Shown piece by piece: positions 1 through 8,903 of a DNA stretch of 64,000 nucleotides; the first letter of the stretch is position 1; each line of letters opens with the position of its first letter. The notes below the pieces were generated by a model. It did no database searches and was not told the origin of the DNA. It was given only the letters and a program-made list of their open reading frames with translations. Location: the NCBI RefSeq assembly GCF_022179465.1, contig NZ_BPQV01000006.1, forward strand, positions 124,001 to 188,000, read 5' to 3'. The position numbers and the translations under genes were made by a program. Source of the stretch: Methylobacterium organophilum. GTDB lineage: Bacteria; Pseudomonadota; Alphaproteobacteria; Rhizobiales; Beijerinckiaceae.

Positions 1-157
1 ACCATGTGAGGGGCTGCTTCCGACCCGTTGCGGACCCTGGAAAGGTCCGCTTCGAGGCTGTTGATGAGATAGGGTCTTACGTCTGGGTGGGGTGGATTGC
101 CGCCCGTCCGGTTTCGGACGGCAGAGCATGGAAGCGGACATCGTCCGGCCGACGCTG

Positions 158-1087
158 CTACAATGCCGGGATGCCCTGTCCTGTCAGGCCCCAGGGAACG
201 AGACATTCGGCGATGGTGGTCGCGAGCACCGAGTAGGTCTCGTGTTTGGGAGAGGTGCTGCGCCAGGACATCGTCAGGTTCCTGACCGGTGCCCCGGACG
301 ACAGCGGCCGGGCGACGATCAGTGTCTCCCGCAATACGTCCGAGCGGACGTAGAGCGCCGGCAACAGGGTAAGGCCCTGGCCGGTCGTCACCATCAGACG
401 CAGCGTGTCCAGGGTCGTGCCCGCATAATCGCGGGCGTGGATCGCCCCGACCTGCTCGCAGAACGCGGCGATGGGGTCGTGGATGCGATGGCCTCGCTCC
501 ATCGTCAGGATGGTTTCCCCGGCGAGATCTTCGGGGTCGATGCGTTCACGCGCTGCGAGGCGGTGGTCGGACGGCAGCACGACGTGCAGCGGCTCCTGGA
601 GGAGCGTGACCGACGTGAAGTCGTGATGACGGGGCCGATCCGGCAGAAGCAGGACCTCGTAGGTGCCGTCAGCGAGCTTGGCGGGAAGGTTCTCCGCCCT
701 GTCCTCGCGGATGACGACACGGAGGTGCGGGAAGGCCGTCTTGAGGGTGGGCATCGCGACCGACAGGACGTAGGCGCCGACCGTCTGGACCACCCCGAAC
801 AGGAGCTTGCCCTGAAGCGCCTTGGGGTCGTCCTGCCGTGCGATCGTCCGGATGTCCTCGACCTCCGCGAGCACCGTTCTGGCTCGGCGGACGATCTCGG
901 TGCCGACCGGCGTGAGGATGACGCGCGCCCGTGTCCGTTCGATCAGCCGGATGCCCAGCCGATCCTCCATTTCCTTGATCTGCATGCTCAGCGTCGGCTG
1001 CGTGACGTGGCAGGCCTCGGCCGCCCGGCTGAAGTTCAGGGTGTCTGCGACGGCGATGAGGTACCGAAGTTGCTGGATGCTGGGCAT
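158..1087 (-). CDS. OxyR-like LysR-family regulator lacking the peroxidatic cysteine
   Basis: LysR-type transcriptional regulator of 309 residues. An N-terminal winged helix-turn-helix (about residues 5-65, with FSRAAEACHVTQPTLSMQI) is followed by a substrate-binding-like sensor domain. Overall layout and the stretch around residues 195-215 match OxyR. In E. coli OxyR this stretch carries Cys199 and Cys208. Here the first position is Arg201 (ERGHR) and only the second is Cys (Cys210), so disulfide sensing as in OxyR should not work. The gene is divergent from nhaA, with an ATAG-N7-CTAT palindrome just upstream of its start. It may have changed effector, or be a constitutive or accessory regulator. 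Family call is firm; function is uncertain. Confidence 0.88.
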   Translation of the reverse strand: MPSIQQLRYLIAVADTLNFSRAAEACHVTQPTLSMQIKEMEDRLGIRLIERTRARVILTPVGTEIVRRARTVLAEVEDIRTIARQDDPKALQGKLLFGVVQTVGAYVLSVAMPTLKTAFPHLRVVIREDRAENLPAKLADGTYEVLLLPDRPRHHDFTSVTLLQEPLHVVLPSDHRLAARERIDPEDLAGETILTMERGHRIHDPIAAFCEQVGAIHARDYAGTTLDTLRLMVTTGQGLTLLPALYVRSDVLRETLIVARPLSSGAPVRNLTMSWRSTSPKHETYSVLATTIAECLVPWGLTGQGIPAL

Positions 1088-1092
1088 CAGCC

Positions 1093-1113
1093 GCTTATAG
1101 ATGTTGTCTATAA
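1093..1113. promoter_or_regulatory. OxyR-type operator palindrome
   Basis: Perfect inverted repeat CTTATAGA-tgttg-TCTATAAG. It contains the ATAG-N7-CTAT half-operator typical of OxyR and fits the LysR T-N11-A rule. It lies 6 bp before the regulator start and about 55 bp before nhaA, a position suited to autoregulation and control of nhaA. Confidence 0.65.
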
Positions 1114-1168
1114 GGAAGGGCAGAATTTTCGATTTCCCCTTGGTGCAAAGGGCATCTAGGGGAGCCTC

Positions 1169-2386
1169 ATGTCAGACGTCGGAGCCATCTTAACGGCCGC
1201 GCGCAGGCCCTCGCTGCTCCGCTCCATCCTCGATCACAGCGCGTCGGGTGGTGTCGTGCTGATGCTCAGCGCCGCGCTGGCGCTGACCGTGGCCAACTCG
1301 CCGGCCGCCCCCACCTACTTTGCGGCCTTGCAGGCTGACATCGGCCCGTTGAGCGTCCTCCACTGGATCAACGACGCCCTCATGGCGCTGTTCTTCCTGC
1401 TGGTCGGCTTGGACATCAAACGGGAAGTCCTGGACGGTCGCCTGCGCACGTGGCCGGACCGCATTTTGCCGGGCCTCGCCGCCCTCGGTGGCATGGCCGC
1501 TCCGGCCCTGGTTTATCTCGCGGTCAATCGGCATTCGCCGGACACCCTGCGCGGCTGGGCGATCCCGGCCGCCACCGACATCGCCTTCGCCCTCGGTGTG
1601 CTGGCACTGCTCGGCTCCCGCGTACCGGTGGCGCTCAAGGTGTTCCTGACCGCCCTGGCGATCATCGACGACCTGGGCGCGGTGCTGATCATCGCCCTGT
1701 TCTACACGGCCGACCTGTCGCTCGCGGCACTGGGCGGGGCAGCCGTCGTGCTAGGGGCGTTGGTCGGACTCAACCGGTTCGGCATAACCCGGCTGTTGCC
1801 GTACCTGCTACTGGGCGGAGTGCTTTGGGTGCTCGTGCTGAACTCGGGCATCCACGCCACGCTGGCGGGGGTGTTGCTCGCGATGACGATCCCTCTCAAG
1901 GCAAGCCCCGGCCGCCCGGAGGACGTGACCTCGCCGCTGCACCGGCTGGAACACGGCCTTGCCCCGTGGTCGTCGTTCGTCGTGCTGCCGCTGTTCGGGT
2001 TCGCCAACGCTGGCGTATCGTTGTCTGGGTTCAAGGCGGAGATGCTGTTCGCGCCGGTCACGCTCAGCGTGGCACTCGGCCTGTTCGTCGGCAAGCAGGT
2101 CGGGGTGTTCGGGCTCACCTCTGCGGCAATCAAGCTCGGTCTGGCCCAGCGCCCTGCCCATACGAGTTGGTGGCAGCTCTACGGGCTGTCGCTGCTCTGC
2201 GGCGTGGGGTTCACCATGAGCCTGTTCATCGGCCTACTGGCGTTTGCCGAGCGCCCGGAGCTGGAGGCTGAGACCAAGATCGGGGTGCTGGTGGGGTCGC
2301 TGACCTGCATGGCACTCGGGGCGCTGGTGCTCTGGTTCAGCGGCGCACCGCGGAAGGCTTCGACGGGCCGGTCGGTGGCTCGGTAA
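1169..2386 (+). CDS. nhaA: Na+/H+ antiporter NhaA
   Basis: Inner-membrane Na+/H+ antiporter of 405 residues, about the usual NhaA length. It exchanges cytoplasmic Na+ (or Li+) for protons. Visible hallmarks are the early [22 protein letters not shown] segment, ATDIAFALG, and the IIDDLGAV segment whose two adjacent aspartates form the ion-binding site in E. coli NhaA. Many hydrophobic helices span the protein. It is transcribed away from the OxyR-like regulator and is followed by a fluoride riboswitch, a terminator and crcB. The start follows an AGGGGAGC-like ribosome-binding site. Na+/H+ exchange is known to accompany fluoride stress genes in some bacteria, so the pairing with crcB may be functional. 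Confidence 0.96.
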   Translation: MSDVGAILTAARRPSLLRSILDHSASGGVVLMLSAALALTVANSPAAPTYFAALQADIGPLSVLHWINDALMALFFLLVGLDIKREVLDGRLRTWPDRILPGLAALGGMAAPALVYLAVNRHSPDTLRGWAIPAATDIAFALGVLALLGSRVPVALKVFLTALAIIDDLGAVLIIALFYTADLSLAALGGAAVVLGALVGLNRFGITRLLPYLLLGGVLWVLVLNSGIHATLAGVLLAMTIPLKASPGRPEDVTSPLHRLEHGLAPWSSFVVLPLFGFANAGVSLSGFKAEMLFAPVTLSVALGLFVGKQVGVFGLTSAAIKLGLAQRPAHTSWWQLYGLSLLCGVGFTMSLFIGLLAFAERPELEAETKIGVLVGSLTCMALGALVLWFSGAPRKASTGRSVAR

Positions 2387-2396
2387 GCTTCCGCCC

Positions 2397-2451
2397 GTGG
2401 GATGGGAGTGGAGCTTCCCGACAACCGCCCGTGAGGGCTGACAGCTCCCGC
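2397..2451 (+). promoter_or_regulatory. fluoride riboswitch (crcB motif)
   Basis: The RNA can form the crcB fold. A first short stem is GGG 2399-2401 with CCC 2417-2419. An AACCGCCC...GGGCTGA stem has GCCC 2427-2430 with GGGC 2435-2438. The pseudoknot pairs GGGAG 2404-2408 with CTCCC 2445-2449. Order and conserved bases (GGGAUGG, AACCGCC, GGCUGA) match the fluoride aptamer. It sits directly upstream of crcB, and a Rho-independent terminator lies 50 nt downstream as a likely expression platform. The usual CUGAUG segment is CUGACA here, which lowers certainty slightly. Confidence 0.78.
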
Positions 2452-2498
2452 TGTGAGGGCCCACGGCGTCCGCTCGCGACAGGAGGCTACCCAGTGCG

Positions 2499-2522
2499 AG
2501 CCCGCCGCCCGGCGGGCTTTTT
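2499..2522 (+). terminator. Rho-independent terminator between nhaA and crcB
   Basis: An 8-bp perfect stem AGCCCGCC/GGCGGGCT with a four-base loop, followed by a T-run. It ends nhaA transcripts and is well placed to act as the off-state of the fluoride riboswitch, with crcB starting 35 bp later. Confidence 0.8.
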
Positions 2523-2557
2523 GCTGCCCTGACGTAGGATAGAGGAAAGGGCAGGCC

Positions 2558-2947
2558 GTGGGCTTCGTGATCGTATTTCTAGGGGGCGGGCTGGGATCGG
2601 CTGCCCGCTACGGGGTTGGGGTGCTGGCGTTACGGTTGGTCGGCAGCGAGTACCCATGGGGGACGTTGACCATCAACGTCGTCGGTTCCTTCGCGATGGG
2701 CGTCGTCGCGGAATACTTCGCCCTGAGGAGTGGCCTTTCGCAGCCGATGCGGCTGTTCCTGACCACCGGCATCATCGGGGGCTTCACCACCTTTTCGACC
2801 TACGCGCTGGAAACCGCCCTATTGCAGGAACGCGGCGAGATGGGTGCAGCACTGACCTACGCGCTCGGCTCCGTCGTGGTCGGCGTCGCGGCCCTGTTCG
2901 CCGGACTTGCTCTGGTTCGCGTCCTCGTCGTTGGAGGCGCTCCATGA
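2558..2947 (+). CDS. crcB: fluoride channel CrcB/Fluc
   Basis: Small membrane protein of 129 residues of the Fluc/CrcB family, which works as a dual-topology dimer exporting fluoride. Family marks visible are GGGLGSAARYG at the N terminus, the NVVGSFAMG helix and the GGFTTFSTYALET segment containing the fluoride-lining phenylalanine/serine/threonine track. Four hydrophobic helices are apparent. The start is GTG, preceded by AGGAAAGG about 8 bases upstream. The gene follows a fluoride riboswitch and terminator, so expression is expected to rise when fluoride is bound. Confidence 0.96.
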   Translation: MGFVIVFLGGGLGSAARYGVGVLALRLVGSEYPWGTLTINVVGSFAMGVVAEYFALRSGLSQPMRLFLTTGIIGGFTTFSTYALETALLQERGEMGAALTYALGSVVVGVAALFAGLALVRVLVVGGAP

Positions 2948-3082
2948 GCATCCGCTTCCGAGCTGGGCCTCAATACATGGCGGCCCTGGCGCCCGATGCG
3001 TAGGACCCGGCGCAGCATGGTCCGCGATGCGCCGGGGGCGACTTGGATTGCGCGAGGCGCGCTTTGTTGAGGTCAGGACGGC

Positions 3083-3460
3083 CTACCGCTCCACGTGACG
3101 CACCTGGATCTTCCGCCCGTCCGCGGTGCGCGCCGACACCACGACCTTGTCGCCCGAGGCGAGCGGCTTCATCAGCGCGCCGGCGAGCTTGGCCCCGCCG
3201 GCCGGGGCGAGGTCGACCGTCTCGGTCTTGCCGCCGGACAGGATGGTGGCCTTGCCGGTCGCGCCCTTCGCTGGGACCGGCTTGCCGTCCTCGTCGCTGA
3301 GGTGGAGCGCGATCTCGGTCGGGGTGTCGACGAACTCGGCGTGGCCGCCCGCGACGTCGATGAGTTCGCCGCCGTTCGGGCCCTTGTGCGAGTGCCCCTG
3401 GGCATGGCCGGCGGCCGGTAGCGCCAGGACGAGGGCGAGGGCGATGATGCTAGGCTTCAT
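3083..3460 (-). CDS. small exported protein of the leftward metal-efflux operon
   Basis: Protein of 125 residues with a clear signal peptide (MKPSIIALALVLALPAAGHAQ) followed by a His-containing GHSHKGPNGGELIDVAGGHAEF segment and a beta-rich remainder. It is the last gene of a leftward operon, 17 bp after the RND permease. Small periplasmic proteins of this type often accompany heavy-metal RND pumps; a role in periplasmic metal binding is inferred from the signal peptide, histidines and context. No enzymatic motif is visible. Confidence 0.8.
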   Translation of the reverse strand: MKPSIIALALVLALPAAGHAQGHSHKGPNGGELIDVAGGHAEFVDTPTEIALHLSDEDGKPVPAKGATGKATILSGGKTETVDLAPAGGAKLAGALMKPLASGDKVVVSARTADGRKIQVRHVER

Positions 3461-3477
3461 GGTGTCTCCTTCGAGGG

Positions 3478-6400
3478 TCAGTAGAGCTCGGCGGGCTTGA
3501 GCCCGCCCACCTGTCCCGCCCGGAGCCGCTCAAGCGCGCGCCGACCGAAGGCGAGGAACAGGATCGGGGTCAGGACGGCGTCGAGCAGCGTGGCGCTGAC
3601 GAGGCCGCCCAGGATGGTCACCGCGACGGGGTGCAGGATCTCGCGGCCCGGTTCGCCGGCGCCGAGCACCAGCGGCAGCAGGGCGAGCCCGGCCGAGAGC
3701 GCGGTCATCAGCACCGGCGTCAGCCGTTCCAGCGACCCGCGCACGACGAGCGCCGGCCCGAACGCCCCGCCCTCGTGGATGGCGAGGTTGAGGTAGTGGC
3801 TGATCTTGAGGATGCCGTTGCGGGCGGTGATGCCTGCGAGGGTCACGAAGCCGACCATCGAGGCGACCGAGAGCGGCTGCCCAGCGAGCCACAGGGCGGC
3901 GACCGAACCGACCAGCGCCAGCGGGATGCTGGCCATGATGATGCCGGCGAGCGCGAGCGAGCGGTAGCGCCCGTAGAGGACGGTGAGGATCAACGCGAGC
4001 GCCACCAGCGAGAGCAGGCCGATGCGGGTCGAGGCCTCCTCCTGGGCCTGGAATGAGCCCTCCAGCCCGGCCCGGTAGCCCGGCGGCCAGCGGGTCTCGT
4101 CGATGGCTCGCCGCACGTCGGCGACCACGGCGGCGAGGTCGCGCCGCTTGTCCGTGTTGCCGAATACCGCGATCCGCCGCTGGGCGTTCTCGCGCATGAC
4201 TTGGTTCGGGCCGTCGGTCTCGGTCACTTCGGCGACCCGGCGTAGCGGGATGCGCCCGGCCGGCGAGGCGATGAGCAGGTCGCCCAGCCCCGTGGTCGAG
4301 CGGTCCTCGTCCCCGAGGCGGATGACCACGTCGAAGCGGCGGTTGCCCTCGACGATCTGCGAGACCGTGCGCCCGTTGCTCAGCGTCGCCAGCGCGTCCG
4401 TCACCGCCGCCGGCGTCAGGCCGTACAGGGCGGCCCGCTCGTGGTCGACGTCCACCCGGAGCTGCGGGATGCGTACCTGCTTCTCGACCTGGAGGTCGGC
4501 CATGCCCGGGATCTTCGCCAGCCGGTCGCGCAGGCCCTCGGCGAGGCTTCGCAGGGTATCGAGGTCGTCGCCGTAGATCTTCACCGCGACCTCGGCCCGG
4601 ATGCCCGAGAGCATGTGGTCTAGCCGGTGCGAGATCGGCTGCCCGACGTTGAGCACCGCTGGCAACACGCCGAGCCGCTCACGGAGGTCGGCGAGGATGG
4701 CCTCCTTCGGCCGGCCGGGCTTCAGGTCGACGTCGATCTCGGAGGAGTGGACACCCTCGGCGTGCTCGTCCATCTCGGCACGGCCGGTGCGGCGCCCAAC
4801 CGAGGTCACCTCGGGCACCTCGCGGATGAGGCGCTCGGCCACCAGCCCAAGGCGGTGGCTCTCGGCGAGCGAGATGCCGGGGTTGTAGGCCAGACCAAGG
4901 GCGAGGCTGCCCTCGTTGAAGGGCGGCAGGAACGCCCGCGGCAGGTTCGCCGCGGCGAAGCCGGCCACGACCACGGCGGCGCCGGCCGAGCCCACGACGA
5001 GCCAGCGGTGCCCGAAGGCCCATTTCAGGAGGGCGGCGTTCCCGCGCTTCAGGAAGCGGACGAGCCGGGTGTCGCCGCGGTGCTGGTTTCCGTCGCGGGC
5101 GAGCAGGTAGGAGGCCAGGACCGGCGTCAGGGTGACCGACACCACGAGGCTCGCCAGGATGGAAACGATGTAGGCGACGCCCAGCGGGGCGAAGAGGCGG
5201 CCCTCGATGCCCGACAGCGCGAACAGCGGCACGAAGACGAGGCAGACGATCAGGGTCGCGTAGACGATGCCCGAGCGCACCTCCTGGCTCGCCGCCGCGA
5301 CCACCTCCAGCACCGGTCGCGGCTCGGGCCTCTCCCGGTTCTCATGCAGGCGCCGGATAATGTTCTCGACGTCCACCACAGCGTCGTCGACGAGCTCGCC
5401 GATAGCGATGGCGAGCCCGCCGAGCGTCATGGTGTTCACGGTCAGGCCGAGGGCCTGGAAGACCACGACGGTTACGAGCACCGAGACCGGAATCGCGGTG
5501 AGCGAGATCAGGGTCGCCCGGACGTTCACTAGGAATAGGACCAGCACCACCGCGACGACGGCGGCGGCCTCTAGGAGCACCCGCTTCACGTTGCCGATGG
5601 AGGTCTCGATGAAAGTCGCCTGACGGAACTGGATGTTGTCGGCCCTCACGCCGGCCGGCAGCGTCCTCTGGATGGAGGCGAGCGTCGCCTCGATGCGCCG
5701 CGTCAACTGGACCGTGTCGGCGCCGGGTTGCTTCTGGATCGAGACGATGACGGCCGAGCGCCCGTTGTAGCCTGCGTCGCCTCGCTTGTGCGCCGGGGCG
5801 AAGGCGACGTCGGCGACCTGCCGCAGCAGGACAGGCTGCCCCTGCCGGTAGGTCACGACCGTGCCGCGCAGGTCGTCGAGGCGCTTGGTCAGGCCGACGT
5901 TGCGGATGAGGTACTCGCGCCCGTGCTGGTCGACGAAGCCGCCGCCGGTGTTGGTGCCGAAGCGCGAGACGGCGGCCTCGACCTGCTCGGGGGTGACGTC
6001 GAGGGCCTGCATCGCGGCCGGGTTCGGGCTGACCCGGTACTGCCGGACCTCGCCGCCGATGGGGATGACCTGGGCGACGCCGGATAGGCTGAGGAGCTGC
6101 GGCCGGATGACGAAGTCGGCGAGCTCGCGCACCTCCATGGGCGGCAGCGCTTCCGAGGTGACGGCGACCAGCAGGATCTCGCCCATGATCGAGGTGACCG
6201 GCCCCATGTGCGGGACCACACCGCGTGGCAGGGTCTCGCGCACGATGGCGAGCTTCTCCGCCACCAACTGGCGGCTGCGGTAGACGTCGGTCGACCAGTC
6301 GAACTCGACGTAGACGATTGACAGGCCGACGCCGGAGACGGAGCGGACGCGGGTCACCCCCGGCATGCCGTTCATCGCGGCCTCGATGGGATAGGTGACG

Positions 6401-6591
6401 GTCTGCTCGACCTCCTGGGGCGCGAGCCCCTCGGCCTCGGTCATCAGCGTGACCATGGGCCGATTGAGGTCGGGCAGCACGTCGACCGGCAGCCGCGGCA
6501 GCACGAAGCTGCCGTAGGCGACGAGGAGCACGGCCGCGGCGAGGACGAAGAGCCGGTTGCGCAGGCTGGCGCGGACGAGGGTGCCGAACAT
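3478..6591 (-). CDS. heavy-metal efflux RND permease (CzcA/CusA family)
   Basis: Inner-membrane proton-driven RND pump subunit of 1037 residues. The frame is open 143 codons further upstream, but the start chosen is the ATG of MFGTLVRASLRNRLFV, 8 bp after the adaptor stop and at the normal RND N terminus. It shows the first transmembrane helix, LPVDVLPDLNRP, the large periplasmic loops, and TM4 with the motif GELVDDAVVDVENIIRRL, where acidic residues relay protons. This differs from the DFG-VDGAV-EN motif of the second permease in this window (12548-15832), so the two pumps probably differ in metal. Substrate is unassigned. No outer-membrane CzcC partner is visible nearby. Confidence 0.93.
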   Translation of the reverse strand: MFGTLVRASLRNRLFVLAAAVLLVAYGSFVLPRLPVDVLPDLNRPMVTLMTEAEGLAPQEVEQTVTYPIEAAMNGMPGVTRVRSVSGVGLSIVYVEFDWSTDVYRSRQLVAEKLAIVRETLPRGVVPHMGPVTSIMGEILLVAVTSEALPPMEVRELADFVIRPQLLSLSGVAQVIPIGGEVRQYRVSPNPAAMQALDVTPEQVEAAVSRFGTNTGGGFVDQHGREYLIRNVGLTKRLDDLRGTVVTYRQGQPVLLRQVADVAFAPAHKRGDAGYNGRSAVIVSIQKQPGADTVQLTRRIEATLASIQRTLPAGVRADNIQFRQATFIETSIGNVKRVLLEAAAVVAVVLVLFLVNVRATLISLTAIPVSVLVTVVVFQALGLTVNTMTLGGLAIAIGELVDDAVVDVENIIRRLHENRERPEPRPVLEVVAAASQEVRSGIVYATLIVCLVFVPLFALSGIEGRLFAPLGVAYIVSILASLVVSVTLTPVLASYLLARDGNQHRGDTRLVRFLKRGNAALLKWAFGHRWLVVGSAGAAVVVAGFAAANLPRAFLPPFNEGSLALGLAYNPGISLAESHRLGLVAERLIREVPEVTSVGRRTGRAEMDEHAEGVHSSEIDVDLKPGRPKEAILADLRERLGVLPAVLNVGQPISHRLDHMLSGIRAEVAVKIYGDDLDTLRSLAEGLRDRLAKIPGMADLQVEKQVRIPQLRVDVDHERAALYGLTPAAVTDALATLSNGRTVSQIVEGNRRFDVVIRLGDEDRSTTGLGDLLIASPAGRIPLRRVAEVTETDGPNQVMRENAQRRIAVFGNTDKRRDLAAVVADVRRAIDETRWPPGYRAGLEGSFQAQEEASTRIGLLSLVALALILTVLYGRYRSLALAGIIMASIPLALVGSVAALWLAGQPLSVASMVGFVTLAGITARNGILKISHYLNLAIHEGGAFGPALVVRGSLERLTPVLMTALSAGLALLPLVLGAGEPGREILHPVAVTILGGLVSATLLDAVLTPILFLAFGRRALERLRAGQVGGLKPAELY

Positions 6592-6599
6592 GGTTGCCC

Positions 6600-8321
6600 T
6601 CACCGGATCTGGTTGATGAGGTCGGCGCCGCGTACGACGACGCGCTCGCCCTCCTTCACGCCGGCGCGAACCACCACCCGCGTGGCATCGACGGGCTCGA
6701 CCCGGACCTGGCGCGGCTCGAACCGCTCGGGCGCGGCGTGGCGCCAGACCATGGCCTCCCCGCCGGTCCCGCGCACGACGGCGTTCCGGGGGAGCACGAT
6801 GCCGGTCGCGCTGATCCCGGTCGCGGCGAGCACCGTTACCGGCTGTCCCACCCGGAGGTTGTGCGGCGGGTCGACGACCGCGAACTGGAGGACGGTCGCC
6901 TGCTGCTGCAGGGCACGGCTGACGCCCTTGGGCTCCAGCTTCAGGGTCGCGCCGTCGACGGTTAGCGCCGTCGTCCCCGTGCCGGTCGGTGCGTCCTCGA
7001 AGGAGAGAGCCTCGACCCAAAGGCTGCCTGGATGGACGACCTGGAACAACACGTCCTGCGGCTGCACGACCTGGCCGGCGACGACGCGGGTCGAGGCGAT
7101 GACGCCGTCGGCCGGAGCCGTCAGGGTCTCAGGCGTGGTCCGGATGTCGCTCACGGCGGCCCGGCGCCGGCGCATGCCCTCTAGTTCGATCTCCAGGTCA
7201 GAGACGGAGATCGCGGTGCCGGCGCCGGAGGCGACGAGCTTCCGGGCGCGGGCGAGCTTCGCCTCGGCGAGGCCGATCTGCTGCTCGATCTCGCCGACCT
7301 TCTCGACCACGATGGCTTGGTCGGCCTGGATGATGGGCCGCTCGACCCGGGCGAGAACCTCTCCCTTGCGTACGGCCTGCCCGAGGCGGGGCATGCCGGC
7401 CTCGGGCGCGATGACGCGGCCACCGCCGATGCTCTGCACCAGACCGCCACGGTTCGGGTCCGGGATGACCTTGCCGATGAGGCGGGTCGCGCCTTCGACC
7501 TCGGTCGGCGTGGCGGTCGTGGTGCGCACCTCCAGGATGCGTTGCGAGGGTTTGGGGACGAAGACCGAGCCGTCGGGCAGGCGCTGCGGCGTGTTCGAGC
7601 CGGGCACCACGGTGGGCGCGTCGTGGTCGTGGTCCTCGCCGCCGTGGGCGAAGGCCGTGCCCGTCAGGGCAACGACGAGGACCGCGCCGGCCACGAAGGC
7701 GGCCGGCCGCATGCGGCGGCTGCGCAGTGCGAGCCCGAGGGCTAGCCCGACCGCGAAGACGGCGAGCGCCCAGGCCCGACCCGGCTCGGGCTGGCCAAGC
7801 CGTTCCTTCAGATGGGCGAGGAACGGAATGTCGGTGTGCGCATGGGCTCCGCCGGGACGGGCGGCCGCGCTGACCGCCTCGGCCACCACCAGGGCCCCGA
7901 TCAGCAGGTCCTCGCCGTCGGGGCCGGCGACCTGGATGACGAGGTCGTTCGAGCCGAGATCCGCCAGGTGCGGCGAGGAGACGGCGTAGGTCCCGTCGGC
8001 GTTCGCCGTGGCCGGCACGGCCTCGCCCTCGACGGTCACGGACACGGTCGCGCCGGTCACCGGCTCGTTGTCCTCGGACCGGTCGACGTAGAGCGTCAGG
8101 CGGTCGCCCTTGAGTGTGGCGACCACTTGGTAGAGGTCGGACTGCATGGCGACGCGGGGCGTGCCTTGCGCCGCCACGGCGGCCGGTGCCGGCCCGTGGC
8201 TGTGGTCGTCGCCCCCGCCGGCGATTGCGGGCGTGGCGAGGCAGATGGCCAGGATCATCATGGCCAGGCCGGCGGCACGGCCTCGCGGCCGCCCGGGGGC
8301 GTCGGTCTTGGGAAGGGTCAC
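6600..8321 (-). CDS. RND efflux periplasmic adaptor with extra N-terminal domain
   Basis: HlyD/CzcB-type membrane-fusion protein of 573 residues, much longer than the usual 380-420. The N terminus has a signal peptide, a DDHSHGP metal-binding-like stretch, and a beta-rich domain (about residues 55-145, resembling FixH/YtkA-like modules). Hydrophobic segments around residues 180-225 and a second HGGEDHDHD histidine cluster follow. The typical adaptor then begins: lipoyl-like halves flanking a coiled hairpin (EIEQQIGLAEAKLARARKL) and a beta-barrel. It precedes the RND permease by 8 bp. The N-terminal extension is probably metal-handling, but that is inferred from the histidines only. Confidence 0.88.
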   Translation of the reverse strand: MTLPKTDAPGRPRGRAAGLAMMILAICLATPAIAGGGDDHSHGPAPAAVAAQGTPRVAMQSDLYQVVATLKGDRLTLYVDRSEDNEPVTGATVSVTVEGEAVPATANADGTYAVSSPHLADLGSNDLVIQVAGPDGEDLLIGALVVAEAVSAAARPGGAHAHTDIPFLAHLKERLGQPEPGRAWALAVFAVGLALGLALRSRRMRPAAFVAGAVLVVALTGTAFAHGGEDHDHDAPTVVPGSNTPQRLPDGSVFVPKPSQRILEVRTTTATPTEVEGATRLIGKVIPDPNRGGLVQSIGGGRVIAPEAGMPRLGQAVRKGEVLARVERPIIQADQAIVVEKVGEIEQQIGLAEAKLARARKLVASGAGTAISVSDLEIELEGMRRRRAAVSDIRTTPETLTAPADGVIASTRVVAGQVVQPQDVLFQVVHPGSLWVEALSFEDAPTGTGTTALTVDGATLKLEPKGVSRALQQQATVLQFAVVDPPHNLRVGQPVTVLAATGISATGIVLPRNAVVRGTGGEAMVWRHAAPERFEPRQVRVEPVDATRVVVRAGVKEGERVVVRGADLINQIR

Positions 8322-8377
8322 GGTTCGGGGTCCTGTCGAACGGGCACGGCCTTGCGGCGCCCGTCAGGACGCCGCGC

Positions 8378-8842
8378 TCACGCGTTCGGAAGGGACCTTG
8401 GAGGTCGTCTCGGGCCGTTAGGGTCGACCCCGTGCGGATGCGTCGATTCCCGAGTGACGAGGATCGCGCCCGGCGACCCGTGCACGGGCGCCGTGGCATC
8501 GGCGGAGAGAAGCGCGACCGGATGGGCCAGGCCGCAGCAATCCGCCTTCTCGTGCTCGTGGTCCTGCGGGTCGTCGAGCGGCGGGAAATCCGGCCAGCCG
8601 CCGGCCTCGTCCGGGGTGACCTTGGAGACGGCATGCGAGTGCACGGTGCCGTCGCCGTGCACGTGGCTGTGCTCGGGCCCGGCGTATTCCAGTTGCTCGA
8701 CGGGAGCGAAGGCGCTCGCCGGCACCGCCGCGACGTTGACCGCGAGCGCCGCCATCGCCAGCAGCATCAGGCTGGTCGCGATCCGGCGCAAGATGGTCAG
8801 CGGCAGTCTCAAAAACGGGTCTCCCTGAGCGACACCTAGCAT
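8378..8842 (-). CDS. histidine-rich exported protein, first gene of the leftward metal operon
   Basis: Protein of 154 residues with a hydrophobic export segment (about residues 22-45, ending AVPASAFA) and a mature part rich in His, Asp and Cys (GPEHSHVHGDGTVHSHA, DHEHEKADCCGLAHP, STHPHGVD). It precedes the adaptor gene by 56 bp and is likely co-transcribed. A periplasmic metal-binding or sensing role is inferred from composition and context. The start could also be an internal codon nearer the hydrophobic segment. Confidence 0.72.
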   Translation of the reverse strand: MLGVAQGDPFLRLPLTILRRIATSLMLLAMAALAVNVAAVPASAFAPVEQLEYAGPEHSHVHGDGTVHSHAVSKVTPDEAGGWPDFPPLDDPQDHEHEKADCCGLAHPVALLSADATAPVHGSPGAILVTRESTHPHGVDPNGPRRPPRSLPNA

Positions 8843-8903
8843 CGATGCGTCGCCACGACCAAGGTCCGACGTTTGGCATCGTCCGCATGACCGGCCGATG
8901 AAC

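Noticed and set aside
92-1159. Long plus-strand open frame over the LysR gene
   Set aside because: It lies antisense to a clear OxyR-like gene and has the Arg/Gly/Ala-rich composition typical of shadow frames in GC-rich DNA.
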